Assembly: GCA_027069365.1 (NCBI GenBank)
Contig: JALXES010000084.1
Span: 1-13,839 of the forward strand
From: Candidatus Moraniibacteriota bacterium
GTDB lineage: Bacteria; Patescibacteriota; Minisyncoccia; Moranbacterales; GCA-2747515
Length of the DNA stretch: 13,839 bases
Reading direction: 5' to 3'
Under the pieces are notes generated by a model. It was given only the letters and a program-made list of their open reading frames with translations. It was not told where the DNA came from and did not search any database. A program made the translations under genes and the position numbers. This document shows positions 1 to 6,130 of this stretch, in pieces (the first letter of the stretch is position 1; each line of letters opens with the position of its first letter).

Positions 1-747
1 CCCTTTGCGTTTGCGGCAACAGACCAGCGCACCTTGGCGCAGCAGTTGGAGCATGTTGCAGATAGTGATGTTGTCGTGGTGTGGGAGCATGGCACGCCGC
101 GTGCCACTGCCGTGCTCTTCAAGGCATTGCAGTCGTCTGCACAGACGGTCAAAGAATACACCGTGCCGACAGGACAGGCATATGTGGCGTGGATTGCACG
201 ACGCCTCCACGCCATCGCGCCCGGCACAAAGATTACGCGCAGTGCCGCAACACGCCTGGCAGCGTGTATTGGTGATGACCTTGTGCGTATGCACAACGTG
301 CTTGCACAGTGTGCTGCATATGCGCACGGCACGCGTGTAACAGATGATGTTGTGCGCCACTTCTGTGCGCCACGTGCGAGTGCGCAGGCATTTCGCGCCG
401 TGGAGGCGTTGCTGGGGAACAACCGTGCAGATGCTCTAACACTCTTGGCAGAGCAGTTGCGTGCCGGAGAAGATGCCTTCAAGCTCTTTGGTCTATATGC
501 GTACCACGTACGCTCACTTGTGGCTGTAGCGGATTGTGTGGCACGCGGCATCACATCAGCGCCGGCCGTGGCGGCGGAGACGGCGCTCAAGCCCTTTGTG
601 GTACGCATGGCACTTGGCGCGGTGCGCACAGCGTCACTGCCGCGTCTCCTGTATGCGCACGCACGTCTTACAGCATTGGATGCGGATGTCAAACGCGGTG
701 CGCTGACGATGGAGGATGCGCTATATGACTTTGTGGCACGTGTCTAG
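1..747 (+). CDS. holA: DNA polymerase III subunit delta (HolA), 3' part; 5' end outside window
   Basis: Delta is the clamp-loader subunit that opens the beta sliding clamp during replication. The frame is open from base 1 and runs 248 codons to TAG at 745-747, so the gene is cut by the window edge. The TTG at 34 is an internal Leu codon, not the start. What remains is the end of the AAA+-like region (VVVVWEHGTPRATAVLFKAL), the lid/helical domain (GTKITRSAATRLAACIGDDLVRM in two pieces) and the helical collar domain (FRAVEALLGNNRADALTLL, then DAFKLFGLYAYHVRSLVAVAD). The pattern of a helix pair with a repeated basic/hydrophobic register and the LLG..RADAL..L motif is typical of the HolA C-terminal collar. 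The gene converges on rpsT across a shared terminator. Recognition is by motif order and overall pattern only. Confidence is high for the family, since holA next to rpsT is a frequent bacterial arrangement. Confidence 0.85.
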   Translation, partial: PFAFAATDQRTLAQQLEHVADSDVVVVWEHGTPRATAVLFKALQSSAQTVKEYTVPTGQAYVAWIARRLHAIAPGTKITRSAATRLAACIGDDLVRMHNVLAQCAAYAHGTRVTDDVVRHFCAPRASAQAFRAVEALLGNNRADALTLLAEQLRAGEDAFKLFGLYAYHVRSLVAVADCVARGITSAPAVAAETALKPFVVRMALGAVRTASLPRLLYAHARLTALDADVKRGALTMEDALYDFVARV

Positions 748-756
748 GCAATGCAC

Positions 757-788
757 ACAAAAACACCCCTGTGCAGGGGTGTTTTTGT
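757..788. terminator. Bidirectional rho-independent terminator between holA and rpsT
   Basis: A perfect inverted repeat has arms at 757-770 and 775-788 (14 bp) around a GTGC loop. The arms carry an A tract on the left and a T tract on the right around a CACCCC/GGGGTG stem. It therefore has a U-rich tail in both directions and fits the convergent genes on either side. Its core is shared with the terminator at 5979-6018. Confidence 0.9.
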
Positions 789-794
789 GACGTG

Positions 795-1061
795 CTATTT
801 GATAAGTGTCTTGACGGCAGCATTGAGGCGACTTTTGAGGCGTGCCGCGGTGTTCTTTTTGATCACACCTTTCTGTGCAGCCTTGTCCAGTGCTTTCTGT
901 GAGGCCTTCATCCATTTCTGTGCGTCGTCCACATTGCCGGCACTGATGGCTTTGCGCGTCTGCTTGATGGCGCCGCGGAACAACCCGCGGACGATGGTGT
1001 TGCGTGCTGTCTTGCGCGCTGTGACACGCATGTACTTCTTTGCTGATGCTTTGATTGGCAT
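795..1061 (-). CDS. rpsT: 30S ribosomal protein S20
   Basis: S20 is a primary 16S rRNA-binding protein of the small subunit. The 88-aa product has the usual S20 length and composition: an MPIKASAKK start, basic helices (RVTARKTARNTIVRGLFRGA), the AQKWMKASQKALDKAAQKGVI segment and the diagnostic C-terminal KNTAARLKSRLNAAVKTL (three long helices, Lys/Ala-rich). The ATG at 1061 gives a complete family-length protein. There is no convincing Shine-Dalgarno directly before it. A promoter lies about 90 nt upstream on the minus strand, leaving a leader of about 80 nt that contains a small GTGCG/CGCAC hairpin (1119-1131). S20 is autoregulated in other bacteria, so the leader could matter, but nothing here proves it. 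No terminator is visible between the upstream DUF4143 gene and rpsT, so some read-through is possible. Confidence 0.96.
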   Translation of the reverse strand: MPIKASAKKYMRVTARKTARNTIVRGLFRGAIKQTRKAISAGNVDDAQKWMKASQKALDKAAQKGVIKKNTAARLKSRLNAAVKTLIK

Positions 1062-1151
1062 AGAATTTTTTCAGTGATTAGAGAATACGTGAGAGCTGTG
1101 TGCACGCCGCCTCAGTCTGTGCGCCGCGCACTATTAGGTTAGTACCACTTA

Positions 1152-1180
1152 TTTTTAGCATTGTTTCACACTTTTGGCAA
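1152..1180 (-). promoter_or_regulatory. Putative sigma70-type promoter of rpsT
   Basis: On the minus strand TTGCCA (1175-1180) is followed after exactly 17 bp by TAAAAA (1152-1157), with TGC just before the -10 (extended -10). It points at rpsT, with a predicted start near 1145 and a leader of about 80 nt. Confidence 0.6.
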
Positions 1181-1215
1181 GGGTTTGGATGTTGTCTCGC
1201 ACACATGCGCCTGCC

Positions 1216-2391
1216 TCACAAGAGATTATGTGCCGTCACAACGTGTGTCTTTGCTTCCGGGTACCTGTTGGAGAATGCTCTACTCAACTTTCCTCCGTGC
1301 AGCTTTATTTCACAGCCGATGATTTCTCTGTTGTTTTGCAAGACCATATCAACTTCACTACCGCTTTTGAGTCGCCAATAGTGTACCGTGTAGTTACTGT
1401 TTGTGTAAGCAATAGCCTTTTTTACTTCGCTGACCACAAAATTTTCAAATATTGCTCCGGCGTCCGGTCGTACATCAGGTTTATCAAAGTTGTTTATGAT
1501 TGCATTACGCAAACCAAGGTCCCAGAAGTAAATTTTTGCCGCCTTACCAATCTCATCTCTGCGGTTCTTTGTAAAAGGAGGTAGTCTGTAAATCAAAAAA
1601 CTTTGCTCAAAAATATCCACGTAACGTTTGACGGTGTTTGCTGAAATACCGAGTTTGTTGCTCAACTCGTTATAGTTAATCAGATTCCCAATCTGGTACG
1701 CGAGTATGCGCAGAAGTTCCTGAGCCTTCGTCTTGTTGTCAATGAGGTGGAGTTCCGTAATGTCCTTGAATACGGCAGTTGCTGCCAAGTTTCGTAGGTA
1801 CTTCGTGTCACGTGGTAGAGAGAGTATGTTGGGATACAGACCATAGAGTAACACATTTTCAAGCAGAGATGTGCTGTCGTAGCGCTTTATGCTCTCACGT
1901 GTATCTTGTGTGCGAATTTTATCAAAAATCGTGTTGGTCATCTTTTTCTCGGCACCTGTTTGGTACAGATACTCACCATAGGATAGTGGGTATAAGTGGT
2001 AAAAGATGCTGCGCCCCGCCATGCTCTCGCTGGTGGTGTTTCTGATATGCAGAGATGATGAGCCGGTTACCATAATCTGTAGGGACGCATCATTGTCGTG
2101 CAAAATTTTAACTGCTCGTCCAGGGTTGCTCAGGAGGTGGATCTCGTCAATGATGATTTGCTGCGCATTGCCAATGAGTTGTTTATACACTTGCATGCTG
2201 TATGTCTCAAGAGCGCTTCTGATAGGCTCTTCGTCCACAAGCAAATAGAGTGCGTGTGGGAAGAGCCGCCTCAGGAGCGTTGTTTTGCCAACCTGTCGCG
2301 CACCGAGTAAAATCATCGCCTGCTTGTATGTGGCGAAGTGATTGCGCAACTCCGAGTCAATTGCGCGTCTCATAGTGTGACTTGTTGACAT
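1216..2391 (-). CDS. AAA ATPase with DUF4143 (winged helix plus PD-(D/E)XK-like) C-terminal region
   Basis: A 391-aa P-loop ATPase of the widespread AAA_14/DUF4143 family, whose cellular role is poorly defined. Visible motifs: Walker A LLGARQVGKTT (28-38), Walker B QIIIDEIHLL (78-87), sensor-like MVTGSSSLHIRN (107-118), the family block GRSIFYHLYPLSYGEYL (126-142), LLYGLYPNI, and a winged-helix segment around NELSNKLGISANTVKRYVDIF (241-261). The C-terminus has GSEVDMVLQNN and GCEIKLHGG (about 344-367), matching the E-x-D...E-x-K spacing of a PD-(D/E)XK-like fold. The frame is open back to an ATG at 2466, but a good promoter (-10 at 2425-2430) lies inside that extension. The ATG at 2391 is therefore preferred; ATG 2373 (MRRAIDSEL) is an alternative that starts closer to the family norm. 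Its sequence looks more AT-rich than the flanking genes, and it stands alone on its strand, which suggests acquisition. Confidence 0.88.
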   Translation of the reverse strand: MSTSHTMRRAIDSELRNHFATYKQAMILLGARQVGKTTLLRRLFPHALYLLVDEEPIRSALETYSMQVYKQLIGNAQQIIIDEIHLLSNPGRAVKILHDNDASLQIMVTGSSSLHIRNTTSESMAGRSIFYHLYPLSYGEYLYQTGAEKKMTNTIFDKIRTQDTRESIKRYDSTSLLENVLLYGLYPNILSLPRDTKYLRNLAATAVFKDITELHLIDNKTKAQELLRILAYQIGNLINYNELSNKLGISANTVKRYVDIFEQSFLIYRLPPFTKNRRDEIGKAAKIYFWDLGLRNAIINNFDKPDVRPDAGAIFENFVVSEVKKAIAYTNSNYTVHYWRLKSGSEVDMVLQNNREIIGCEIKLHGGKLSRAFSNRYPEAKTHVVTAHNLL

Positions 2392-2424
2392 GGCGTTTGT
2401 ACTTATTTTCTGTCCATTGCCTCC

Positions 2425-2453
2425 ATAATATGTAAAGATTGCAGAAAAGTCAA
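2425..2453 (-). promoter_or_regulatory. Sigma70-type promoter of the DUF4143 ATPase
   Basis: On the minus strand TTGACT (2448-2453) is followed after 17 bp by TATTAT (2425-2430). The predicted transcript start near 2418 lies upstream of ATG 2391 but downstream of ATG 2466, which decides the start codon. A GGAGG (minus strand, about 2420-2424) sits at the predicted transcript start and not next to an in-frame ATG. Confidence 0.72.
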
Positions 2454-2499
2454 TACTTTTCTGCAATATATTGCAGAAAAAGTTAAGACTTTTTTGCGA
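2439..2499. promoter_or_regulatory. Two tandem palindromes overlapping the ATPase promoter (putative operator)
   Basis: Palindrome 1 (2439-2466) has perfect 12-bp arms TTGCAGAAAAGT and ACTTTTCTGCAA around CAAT. Palindrome 2 (2471-2499) repeats the same arm imperfectly (TTGCAGAAAAAGT / ACTTTTTTGCGA around TAAG). Their centres are about 33 bp apart, roughly three helical turns. The -35 box lies in palindrome 1. Position and symmetry suggest a repressor site. The repressor is unknown; autoregulation by the downstream winged-helix protein is one option. Confidence 0.65.
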
Positions 2500-2609
2500 T
2501 GTGTAGATATGTGCCTGCCCTGAACAGGAGTTTTTTGCACAAAGTTCAATGTCTCAATGTGTGAGTTTTATTGGGAAAATATGAGTGATAGTCACCGCTA
2601 CGTTGGCTG

Positions 2610-2657
2610 TGGTAAACTGTAGAGGAGGGGTGGTTGACGATTTAGGCATGGTATGAA
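2610..2657 (+). promoter_or_regulatory. Candidate extended -10 elements upstream of ruvA
   Basis: Two extended -10-like sites precede ruvA: TGG-TAAACT (2610-2618) and TGG-TATGAA (2649-2657). Neither has a good -35. The first would give a leader of about 50 nt, the second about 11 nt. The choice cannot be made from sequence alone. Apart from these and the palindromes, 2500-2674 shows nothing recognisable. Confidence 0.35.
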
Positions 2658-2674
2658 GCTTTAGGGTTTGGGAT

Positions 2675-3274
2675 ATGATTGCACACTTGCAGGGGAACGT
2701 TATCGCGCGGACTGGCAACACGCTCATCATTGACGTGGGTGGTGTTGGGTATGGTGTAACAGTGAGCACCTACACGTTCGGTAAGACAATTGGTGCACAG
2801 GAACTCGCTCTCTACATCTATACGCACGTGCGGGAACAGGAGATTACGCTCTATGGCTTCCAATCGCCGGATGAACAGGAGCTATTTACGGCGCTCCTGA
2901 CGATTAGCGGCGTGGGGCCAAAGGCGGCAATGAACATCCTGTCCATTGCGGACCCGCAGACCATCCTTACGGCGATTGCGCACGAGGACGCCTCGCTGCT
3001 GACCAAGGTCTCCGGCATTGGCAAGAAAACAGCCGAGCGCATCGTGTTGGAACTGCAGAACAAAGTGAAAAATCTCATCACAGCACTGCCACGAGAAGAC
3101 GGCGTGCAGATAGGCGTGGATGCTGATGCGATTGACGCGCTGGTAGGGCTGGGATATTCTGTTGCGGAGGCGCGTGAGGCGCTCAGCGCCAGTGCTGCGG
3201 GGTGCGCACCGGATGCGGACATCAGTGCGCGCATCACGGCGGCGCTGAAATATGTTGGCCAGAAGAACGCATGA
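2675..3274 (+). CDS. ruvA: Holliday junction branch migration protein RuvA
   Basis: RuvA binds four-way DNA junctions as a tetramer and loads the RuvB motor during recombination and repair. The 199-aa product is of family length. Domain I is an OB fold (MIAHLQGNVIARTGNTLIID, GVGYGVTV, about 1-62, ending in TLYGFQS). Domain II holds the two helix-hairpin-helix motifs, LLTISGVGPKAAMNIL (74-89) and VSGIGKKTAERIV (112-124). Domain III, the RuvB-interacting three-helix domain, begins near DAIDALVGLGYSVAEAREAL and ends at ALKYVGQ. The start ATG matches the canonical MIAxLxG beginning. Its stop overlaps the next start (ATGA), indicating co-transcription with the FemAB-like gene. ruvB and ruvC are not in the window. 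Confidence 0.97.
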   Translation: MIAHLQGNVIARTGNTLIIDVGGVGYGVTVSTYTFGKTIGAQELALYIYTHVREQEITLYGFQSPDEQELFTALLTISGVGPKAAMNILSIADPQTILTAIAHEDASLLTKVSGIGKKTAERIVLELQNKVKNLITALPREDGVQIGVDADAIDALVGLGYSVAEAREALSASAAGCAPDADISARITAALKYVGQKNA

Positions 3275-4227
3275 GCACACAACAGCGACAACCGGAAGGA
3301 GGATTGCTGCAGTCGCGCGGCTGGGCTGTTTTTCAAGAAGCGGCCGGTGTGAGGGTTGCAGTTGTTGCAGAGCGTACACAGCCAATTTTTTGCCACGTAC
3401 TCACGTTGCCAATCGTGGGCCGCTATCTCTATGTGCCGCGCGGTGTGCCACAGATTTCGGAACATCTCCCGCAATTGCGCGCTCTCGCAGCACGCTATGA
3501 CTGCGCGTGGATACGTCTTGAGCCGCTGGAGAAACATTGGGATGTGCAGGAAGGTGTGCACTCGCCGCACGACATGCAGCCGCGCTGTGTGTTGCAGATG
3601 GATCTGACGCCGGATAAGGACGCACTCCTAGCGCAGATGAAGAGCAAGACGCGCTACAATATCCGCTTGGCACAGAAAAAGGGTGTGGAGGTCAGCGTGT
3701 ACCGCCACGGCGAGCCGGGAGCGGATGAGGCACTTGCAGCATTTGTGACGCTGATAGCTGCAACGGCACAGCGCAAGGGCGTGGTCTTCCATCCGCGTAC
3801 GTACTATGAGCAGATGTTTGCGCACGTCGCACATGAGAGCGGCACGGATATCATGCTGTATGTGGCACGCTATGATGGTGTGGTTGTGGCGGCAAATCTC
3901 GTGACGGTCTGTGGCGATGTGGCGACATACCTGCACGGCGCAACGTCCGATGCGCACCGCAGTGTGATGGCGCCGTTCCTCTTGCAGTGGCGACAGATTA
4001 CAGATGCCAAGAAACGTGGCTGTCGGTGGTACGACTTTGGTGGTGTGTTTGGGGACAACAGCGATACCGGCAAGGCAGGCATCACACGTTTCAAGAAGGG
4101 ATTTGCACCACATGTTGCGCCGCTGTGCCTGCCGGGCGCGTATGATGTGGTGTGTGTACCGTGGCGTTATCGCTTGTACAGAGTGTTGGAGCGCGCCAAG
4201 CGCGCGTGGCGCACACTGCGCACATAG
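3271..4227 (+). CDS. FemAB-family (GNAT-fold) peptidoglycan bridge aminoacyltransferase-like protein
   Basis: A 318-aa protein of the FemAB/FemX superfamily, whose characterised members transfer amino acids from aminoacyl-tRNA to the lipid II stem peptide. Features: the block CVLQMDLTPDKDALLAQMKS followed by KTRYNIRLAQKKGV (106-138), the classic KxRxNIRLAxKKGV signature; TYYEQMF; LYVARYDGVVVAANLVTV; TYLHGATSDAHRSVMAPFLL (219-238); and CRWYDFGGVFGDNS then GITRFKKGFAP (251-280). The ATG at 3271 overlaps the ruvA stop (ATGA), and this start is preferred over the in-frame ATG at 3202 buried in ruvA. The position directly before a Mur ligase supports a peptidoglycan role. The transferred amino acid cannot be read from the sequence. 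An acetyl- or acyltransferase role on another substrate remains possible. Confidence 0.88.
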   Translation: MSTQQRQPEGGLLQSRGWAVFQEAAGVRVAVVAERTQPIFCHVLTLPIVGRYLYVPRGVPQISEHLPQLRALAARYDCAWIRLEPLEKHWDVQEGVHSPHDMQPRCVLQMDLTPDKDALLAQMKSKTRYNIRLAQKKGVEVSVYRHGEPGADEALAAFVTLIAATAQRKGVVFHPRTYYEQMFAHVAHESGTDIMLYVARYDGVVVAANLVTVCGDVATYLHGATSDAHRSVMAPFLLQWRQITDAKKRGCRWYDFGGVFGDNSDTGKAGITRFKKGFAPHVAPLCLPGAYDVVCVPWRYRLYRVLERAKRAWRTLRT

Positions 4228-4265
4228 CTTTTACGTGGCGTGTTCTCGCATTTTTTGGGAAACCT

Positions 4266-5603
4266 ATGAATCGCATTCTCGTAGTTATCAAGAAACTCCT
4301 GCCGCAGCGCGTGTTTCGTGCGCTGCAGCCGGTGTACCACTTCACACTCAACGCGCTGGCGGCGGTCGTTTATCGACACCCTAGCCGGCGGATGATTGTC
4401 GTGGGTGTGACGGGGACAACGGGCAAAACAACGACGGTGTTTATCTTGGCGCACATACTGCGCAGCGCCGGAATGCGTGTGGGCTACACATCCACGGCGC
4501 TGTTGTCTGATGGTGAAGAGGACTGGCTCAATGATAAAAAGATGACGATGTTGGGGCGGTTCTTTACGCAGAAGATGCTTGCGCGTATGGCGCGCAACCA
4601 CTGTGACGTGGCGATTGTGGAGACGACCAGTGAGGGCATCGTGCAGTACCGTCACCGCTTCATTGACTATGACGTGCTGTTGTTTACGGGACTGTACCCG
4701 GAGCACATTGAGTCGCATGGCGGGTTTGAGAACTACAAAGCGGCGAAACTACGGCTGTTTACGCACCTGCAACGATGTGCGCGCAAGGCGTGCTGCAGCG
4801 TGCCCAAGACAATTGTAGTCAATGGCGATGATGCGCACGCACAAGACTTCCTCGCACCATGGGCGCAGCGCAAAATCACCTTTGTGCGGGAGGGTGCAGA
4901 GAGGCCCGACTTTGGTGCGGATAGTATACAGTACACCTATCGCTACGACGGTACGACACCGCAGGGCGTGGCGCTGACGTTCGATGGTGTGCAGCTGCAG
5001 ACGTCCCTGCTGGGCACCTTTATGGCAAACAACGTGGCGGCAGCCGCAAGCGTGGCGCGTGCATTGGGACTCTCCAATGCGCAGATTTCCGCAGGCATCC
5101 AGCGTGTGCCGGATGTGCCGGGGCGCCTGGAGCGCATCATGGCGCCGGACGGCTTCACGGTGATTGTGGACTATGCCTTTGAGCCGGTCGCGATGGCGCG
5201 GCTGTACGAAACCGTCGCGGCACTTGCACCACAGCGCATCATCCACGTGTTGGGCGGCACGGGCGGTGGGCGTGACCGTGCACGACGCCCAAAAATTGGC
5301 GCACTCGCCGGCGCACACGCTACACATGTAATTGTGACCAACGAGGACCCGTACGATGAAGACCCACGCGCAATCATGGAAGACGTCGCGCGCGGTGTAC
5401 GCAGTGCCGGCAAGACGGATGGGGCGGATATGGAGATTGTCCCTGACCGGGCAGCAGCAATTCGCAAAGCACTCAGCCTTGCGACCGCAGGAGATGTGGT
5501 GCTCATCACGGGCAAGGGGTGCGAGCAAGCAATCTGCGGCCCAAACGGCACGATGACGCCACACGATGACCGGACGGTTGTCAAAGATGCGTTGGGCGTG
5601 TAA
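4266..5603 (+). CDS. MurE-like Mur ligase (UDP-MurNAc-tripeptide synthetase family), short N-terminus
   Basis: ATP-dependent ligases of this family add an amino acid to UDP-MurNAc-peptides in cytoplasmic peptidoglycan synthesis. The 445-aa product carries the P-loop VTGTTGKTT (48-56), the block ETTSEGIVQYRHRFIDYD (119-136), a TNLxPEHIExHG-type segment (here TGLYPEHIESHGGFENYKAAK, 141-161, in which K161 is the expected carbamylated Lys), VNGDDA, NNVAAAASVA, VPGRLERI, VDYAFEP (301-307), LGGTGGGRDRARRPKIG, NEDPYDEDPR and GKGCEQAI. The usual MurE domain 1 (about 90-100 aa of UMP-binding fold) is reduced to about 45 residues. The HTPD and DNPR motifs of DAP-adding MurE are replaced, so the added residue is uncertain. 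ATG 4266 was chosen because the upstream extension runs into the femAB-like gene; no strong Shine-Dalgarno is seen. It lies 38 bp after that gene. Confidence 0.88.
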   Translation: MNRILVVIKKLLPQRVFRALQPVYHFTLNALAAVVYRHPSRRMIVVGVTGTTGKTTTVFILAHILRSAGMRVGYTSTALLSDGEEDWLNDKKMTMLGRFFTQKMLARMARNHCDVAIVETTSEGIVQYRHRFIDYDVLLFTGLYPEHIESHGGFENYKAAKLRLFTHLQRCARKACCSVPKTIVVNGDDAHAQDFLAPWAQRKITFVREGAERPDFGADSIQYTYRYDGTTPQGVALTFDGVQLQTSLLGTFMANNVAAAASVARALGLSNAQISAGIQRVPDVPGRLERIMAPDGFTVIVDYAFEPVAMARLYETVAALAPQRIIHVLGGTGGGRDRARRPKIGALAGAHATHVIVTNEDPYDEDPRAIMEDVARGVRSAGKTDGADMEIVPDRAAAIRKALSLATAGDVVLITGKGCEQAICGPNGTMTPHDDRTVVKDALGV

Positions 5604-5616
5604 AGTGTGATTAGAC

Positions 5617-5689
5617 GGGCTGTTGGCGCAGTTGGTAGCGCGCCTCCATGGCATGGAGGAGGTCACCGGTTCGAACCCGGTACAGTCCA
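5617..5689 (+). tRNA. tRNA-Ala (anticodon GGC)
   Basis: A full 73-nt cloverleaf. The acceptor GGGCTGT (5617-5623) pairs with ACAGTCC (5682-5688), with discriminator A. The D stem is GCGC/GCGC, the anticodon stem CCTCC/GGAGG around ATGGCAT (anticodon GGC), and the T arm ACCGG-TTCGAAC-CCGGT. The third acceptor pair is G-U, the known alanine identity element. CCA is not encoded. It begins 13 nt after the Mur ligase stop, so it is probably processed from the same transcript. Confidence 0.96.
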
Positions 5690-5765
5690 CATGTGCTTGA
5701 AGCACGTACGATTTAATGGTAGGATAGGGCAGTGTCGTCCTGTATCGGCACGCACATATTATTTT

Positions 5766-5861
5766 GGAGAGGTGGCTGAGTGGTTGAAAGCCCGTGCTGC
5801 GAGCGTGCATAGCAGTGCGCTGCTAAGGTTTCCTTAGCAGGTCAGTCATAGGTTCCGATAC
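5766..5861 (+). pseudogene. Decayed tRNA-Ser copy
   Basis: Bases 5766-5791 are identical to the first 26 nt of the intact tRNA-Ser 117 bp downstream (acceptor 5' strand and D arm). A second identical block, CTGCTAAGGT (5820-5829), corresponds to the anticodon loop, but 22 extra bases separate the two blocks. A weak T-loop-like GGTTCCGATAC follows near 5851. No 3' strand able to pair with GGAGAGG is present, so a mature cloverleaf cannot form. The anticodon-loop block is now part of a perfect 9-bp hairpin (5820-5828 with 5832-5840, TTT loop). It could be a broken duplicate or a new structured RNA. Confidence 0.7.
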
Positions 5862-5873
5862 TTAACAATGCAT

Positions 5874-5879
5874 TATAAA
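5874..5879 (+). promoter_or_regulatory. Putative -10 box of tRNA-Ser
   Basis: TATAAA lies 3 nt before the mature tRNA-Ser 5' end at 5883. No clear -35 is present. Initiation would fall at or just inside the tRNA 5' end, so this may only be a partial promoter. Confidence 0.3.
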
Positions 5880-5882
5880 ACT

Positions 5883-5972
5883 GGAGAGGTGGCTGAGTGG
5901 TTGAAAGCGGCACCCTGCTAAGGTGTTAGTCTGCGATAAGCGGGCTCGAGGGTTCGAATCCCTCTCTCTCCG
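5883..5972 (+). tRNA. tRNA-Ser (anticodon GCU)
   Basis: A 90-nt class II tRNA. The acceptor GGAGAGG pairs with TCTCTCC (5965-5971), with discriminator G as expected for serine. The anticodon stem is GCACC/GGTGT around CTGCTAA (anticodon GCT, read as GCU). The long variable arm has stem GTCTGC/GCGGGC, and the T arm is GAGGG-TTCGAAT-CCCTC. CCA is not encoded. It is followed at once by a strong terminator. Confidence 0.95.
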
Positions 5973-5978
5973 CTAGCA

Positions 5979-6018
5979 CTACCCAAAAACACCCCGTGAA
6001 TGGGGTGTTTTTGGGTAG
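5979..6018. terminator. Long perfect-palindrome terminator after tRNA-Ser
   Basis: The 17-bp arms at 5979-5995 and 6002-6018 are perfectly complementary around GTGAAT. The arms contain AAAAACACCCC and GGGGTGTTTTT, the same core as the holA/rpsT terminator. It ends the tRNA transcript and could also work on the other strand. Confidence 0.85.
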
Positions 6019-6034
6019 CGCCTGTTTGTGAGGT

Positions 6035-6114
6035 GGGATTCGAAGGGAGGGCGATGCGCGTGGAGCGTTGCGACACGCGGACCATCGCACTCCCCGGGTC
6101 AGGAGGGGAATCCC
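6035..6114. repeat. Large imperfect inverted repeat (24 paired bases)
   Basis: Successive complementary blocks are 6035-6041/6108-6114 (GGGATTC/GAATCCC), 6045-6049/6090-6094 (GGGAG/CTCCC), 6051-6056/6083-6088 (GCGATG/CATCGC) and 6057-6062/6074-6079 (CGCGTG/CACGCG), leaving an 11-nt loop. No open frame with family features overlaps it. It could be a structured RNA on either strand or a palindromic DNA element. Its right arm continues as a 14-nt copy (6108-6121) of the tRNA-Ser 3' region (5956-5969). Confidence 0.6.
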
Positions 6115-6130
6115 TCTCTCTGAGGCCTTC

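Noticed and set aside
2392..2466. N-terminal extension of the DUF4143 ATPase to the ATG at 2466
   Set aside because: The promoter -35 and -10 and the palindromes lie inside this stretch, so the extension would not be transcribed. It also adds residues before the usual family start.
2513..2537. CCTG...CAGG followed by TTTTTT as a terminator upstream of ruvA
   Set aside because: The stem is only 4 bp and there is no plus-strand gene before it to terminate.
3202..3270. Upstream in-frame start for the FemAB-like gene inside ruvA
   Set aside because: ATG 3271 overlaps the ruvA stop as ATGA, the classic coupled start, and the extra 23 residues resemble a frame-shifted reading of ruvA.
5690..5765. 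GTGCT/AGCAC hairpin after tRNA-Ala as a terminator
   Set aside because: Only a 5-bp stem with a 3-nt loop and no T run; it is more likely incidental or a processing feature.
4749..5810. Minus-strand open frame of 353 aa opposite the Mur ligase and tRNA-Ala
   Set aside because: Cys/His/Arg-rich shadow of a real gene; it also crosses a tRNA and has no family features.
6035..6121. A third tRNA on the minus strand, suggested by a TTCGAATCCCACC-like T arm
   Set aside because: No 5' acceptor strand, D arm or anticodon stem can be built around it. The symmetry is better explained by the large hairpin.
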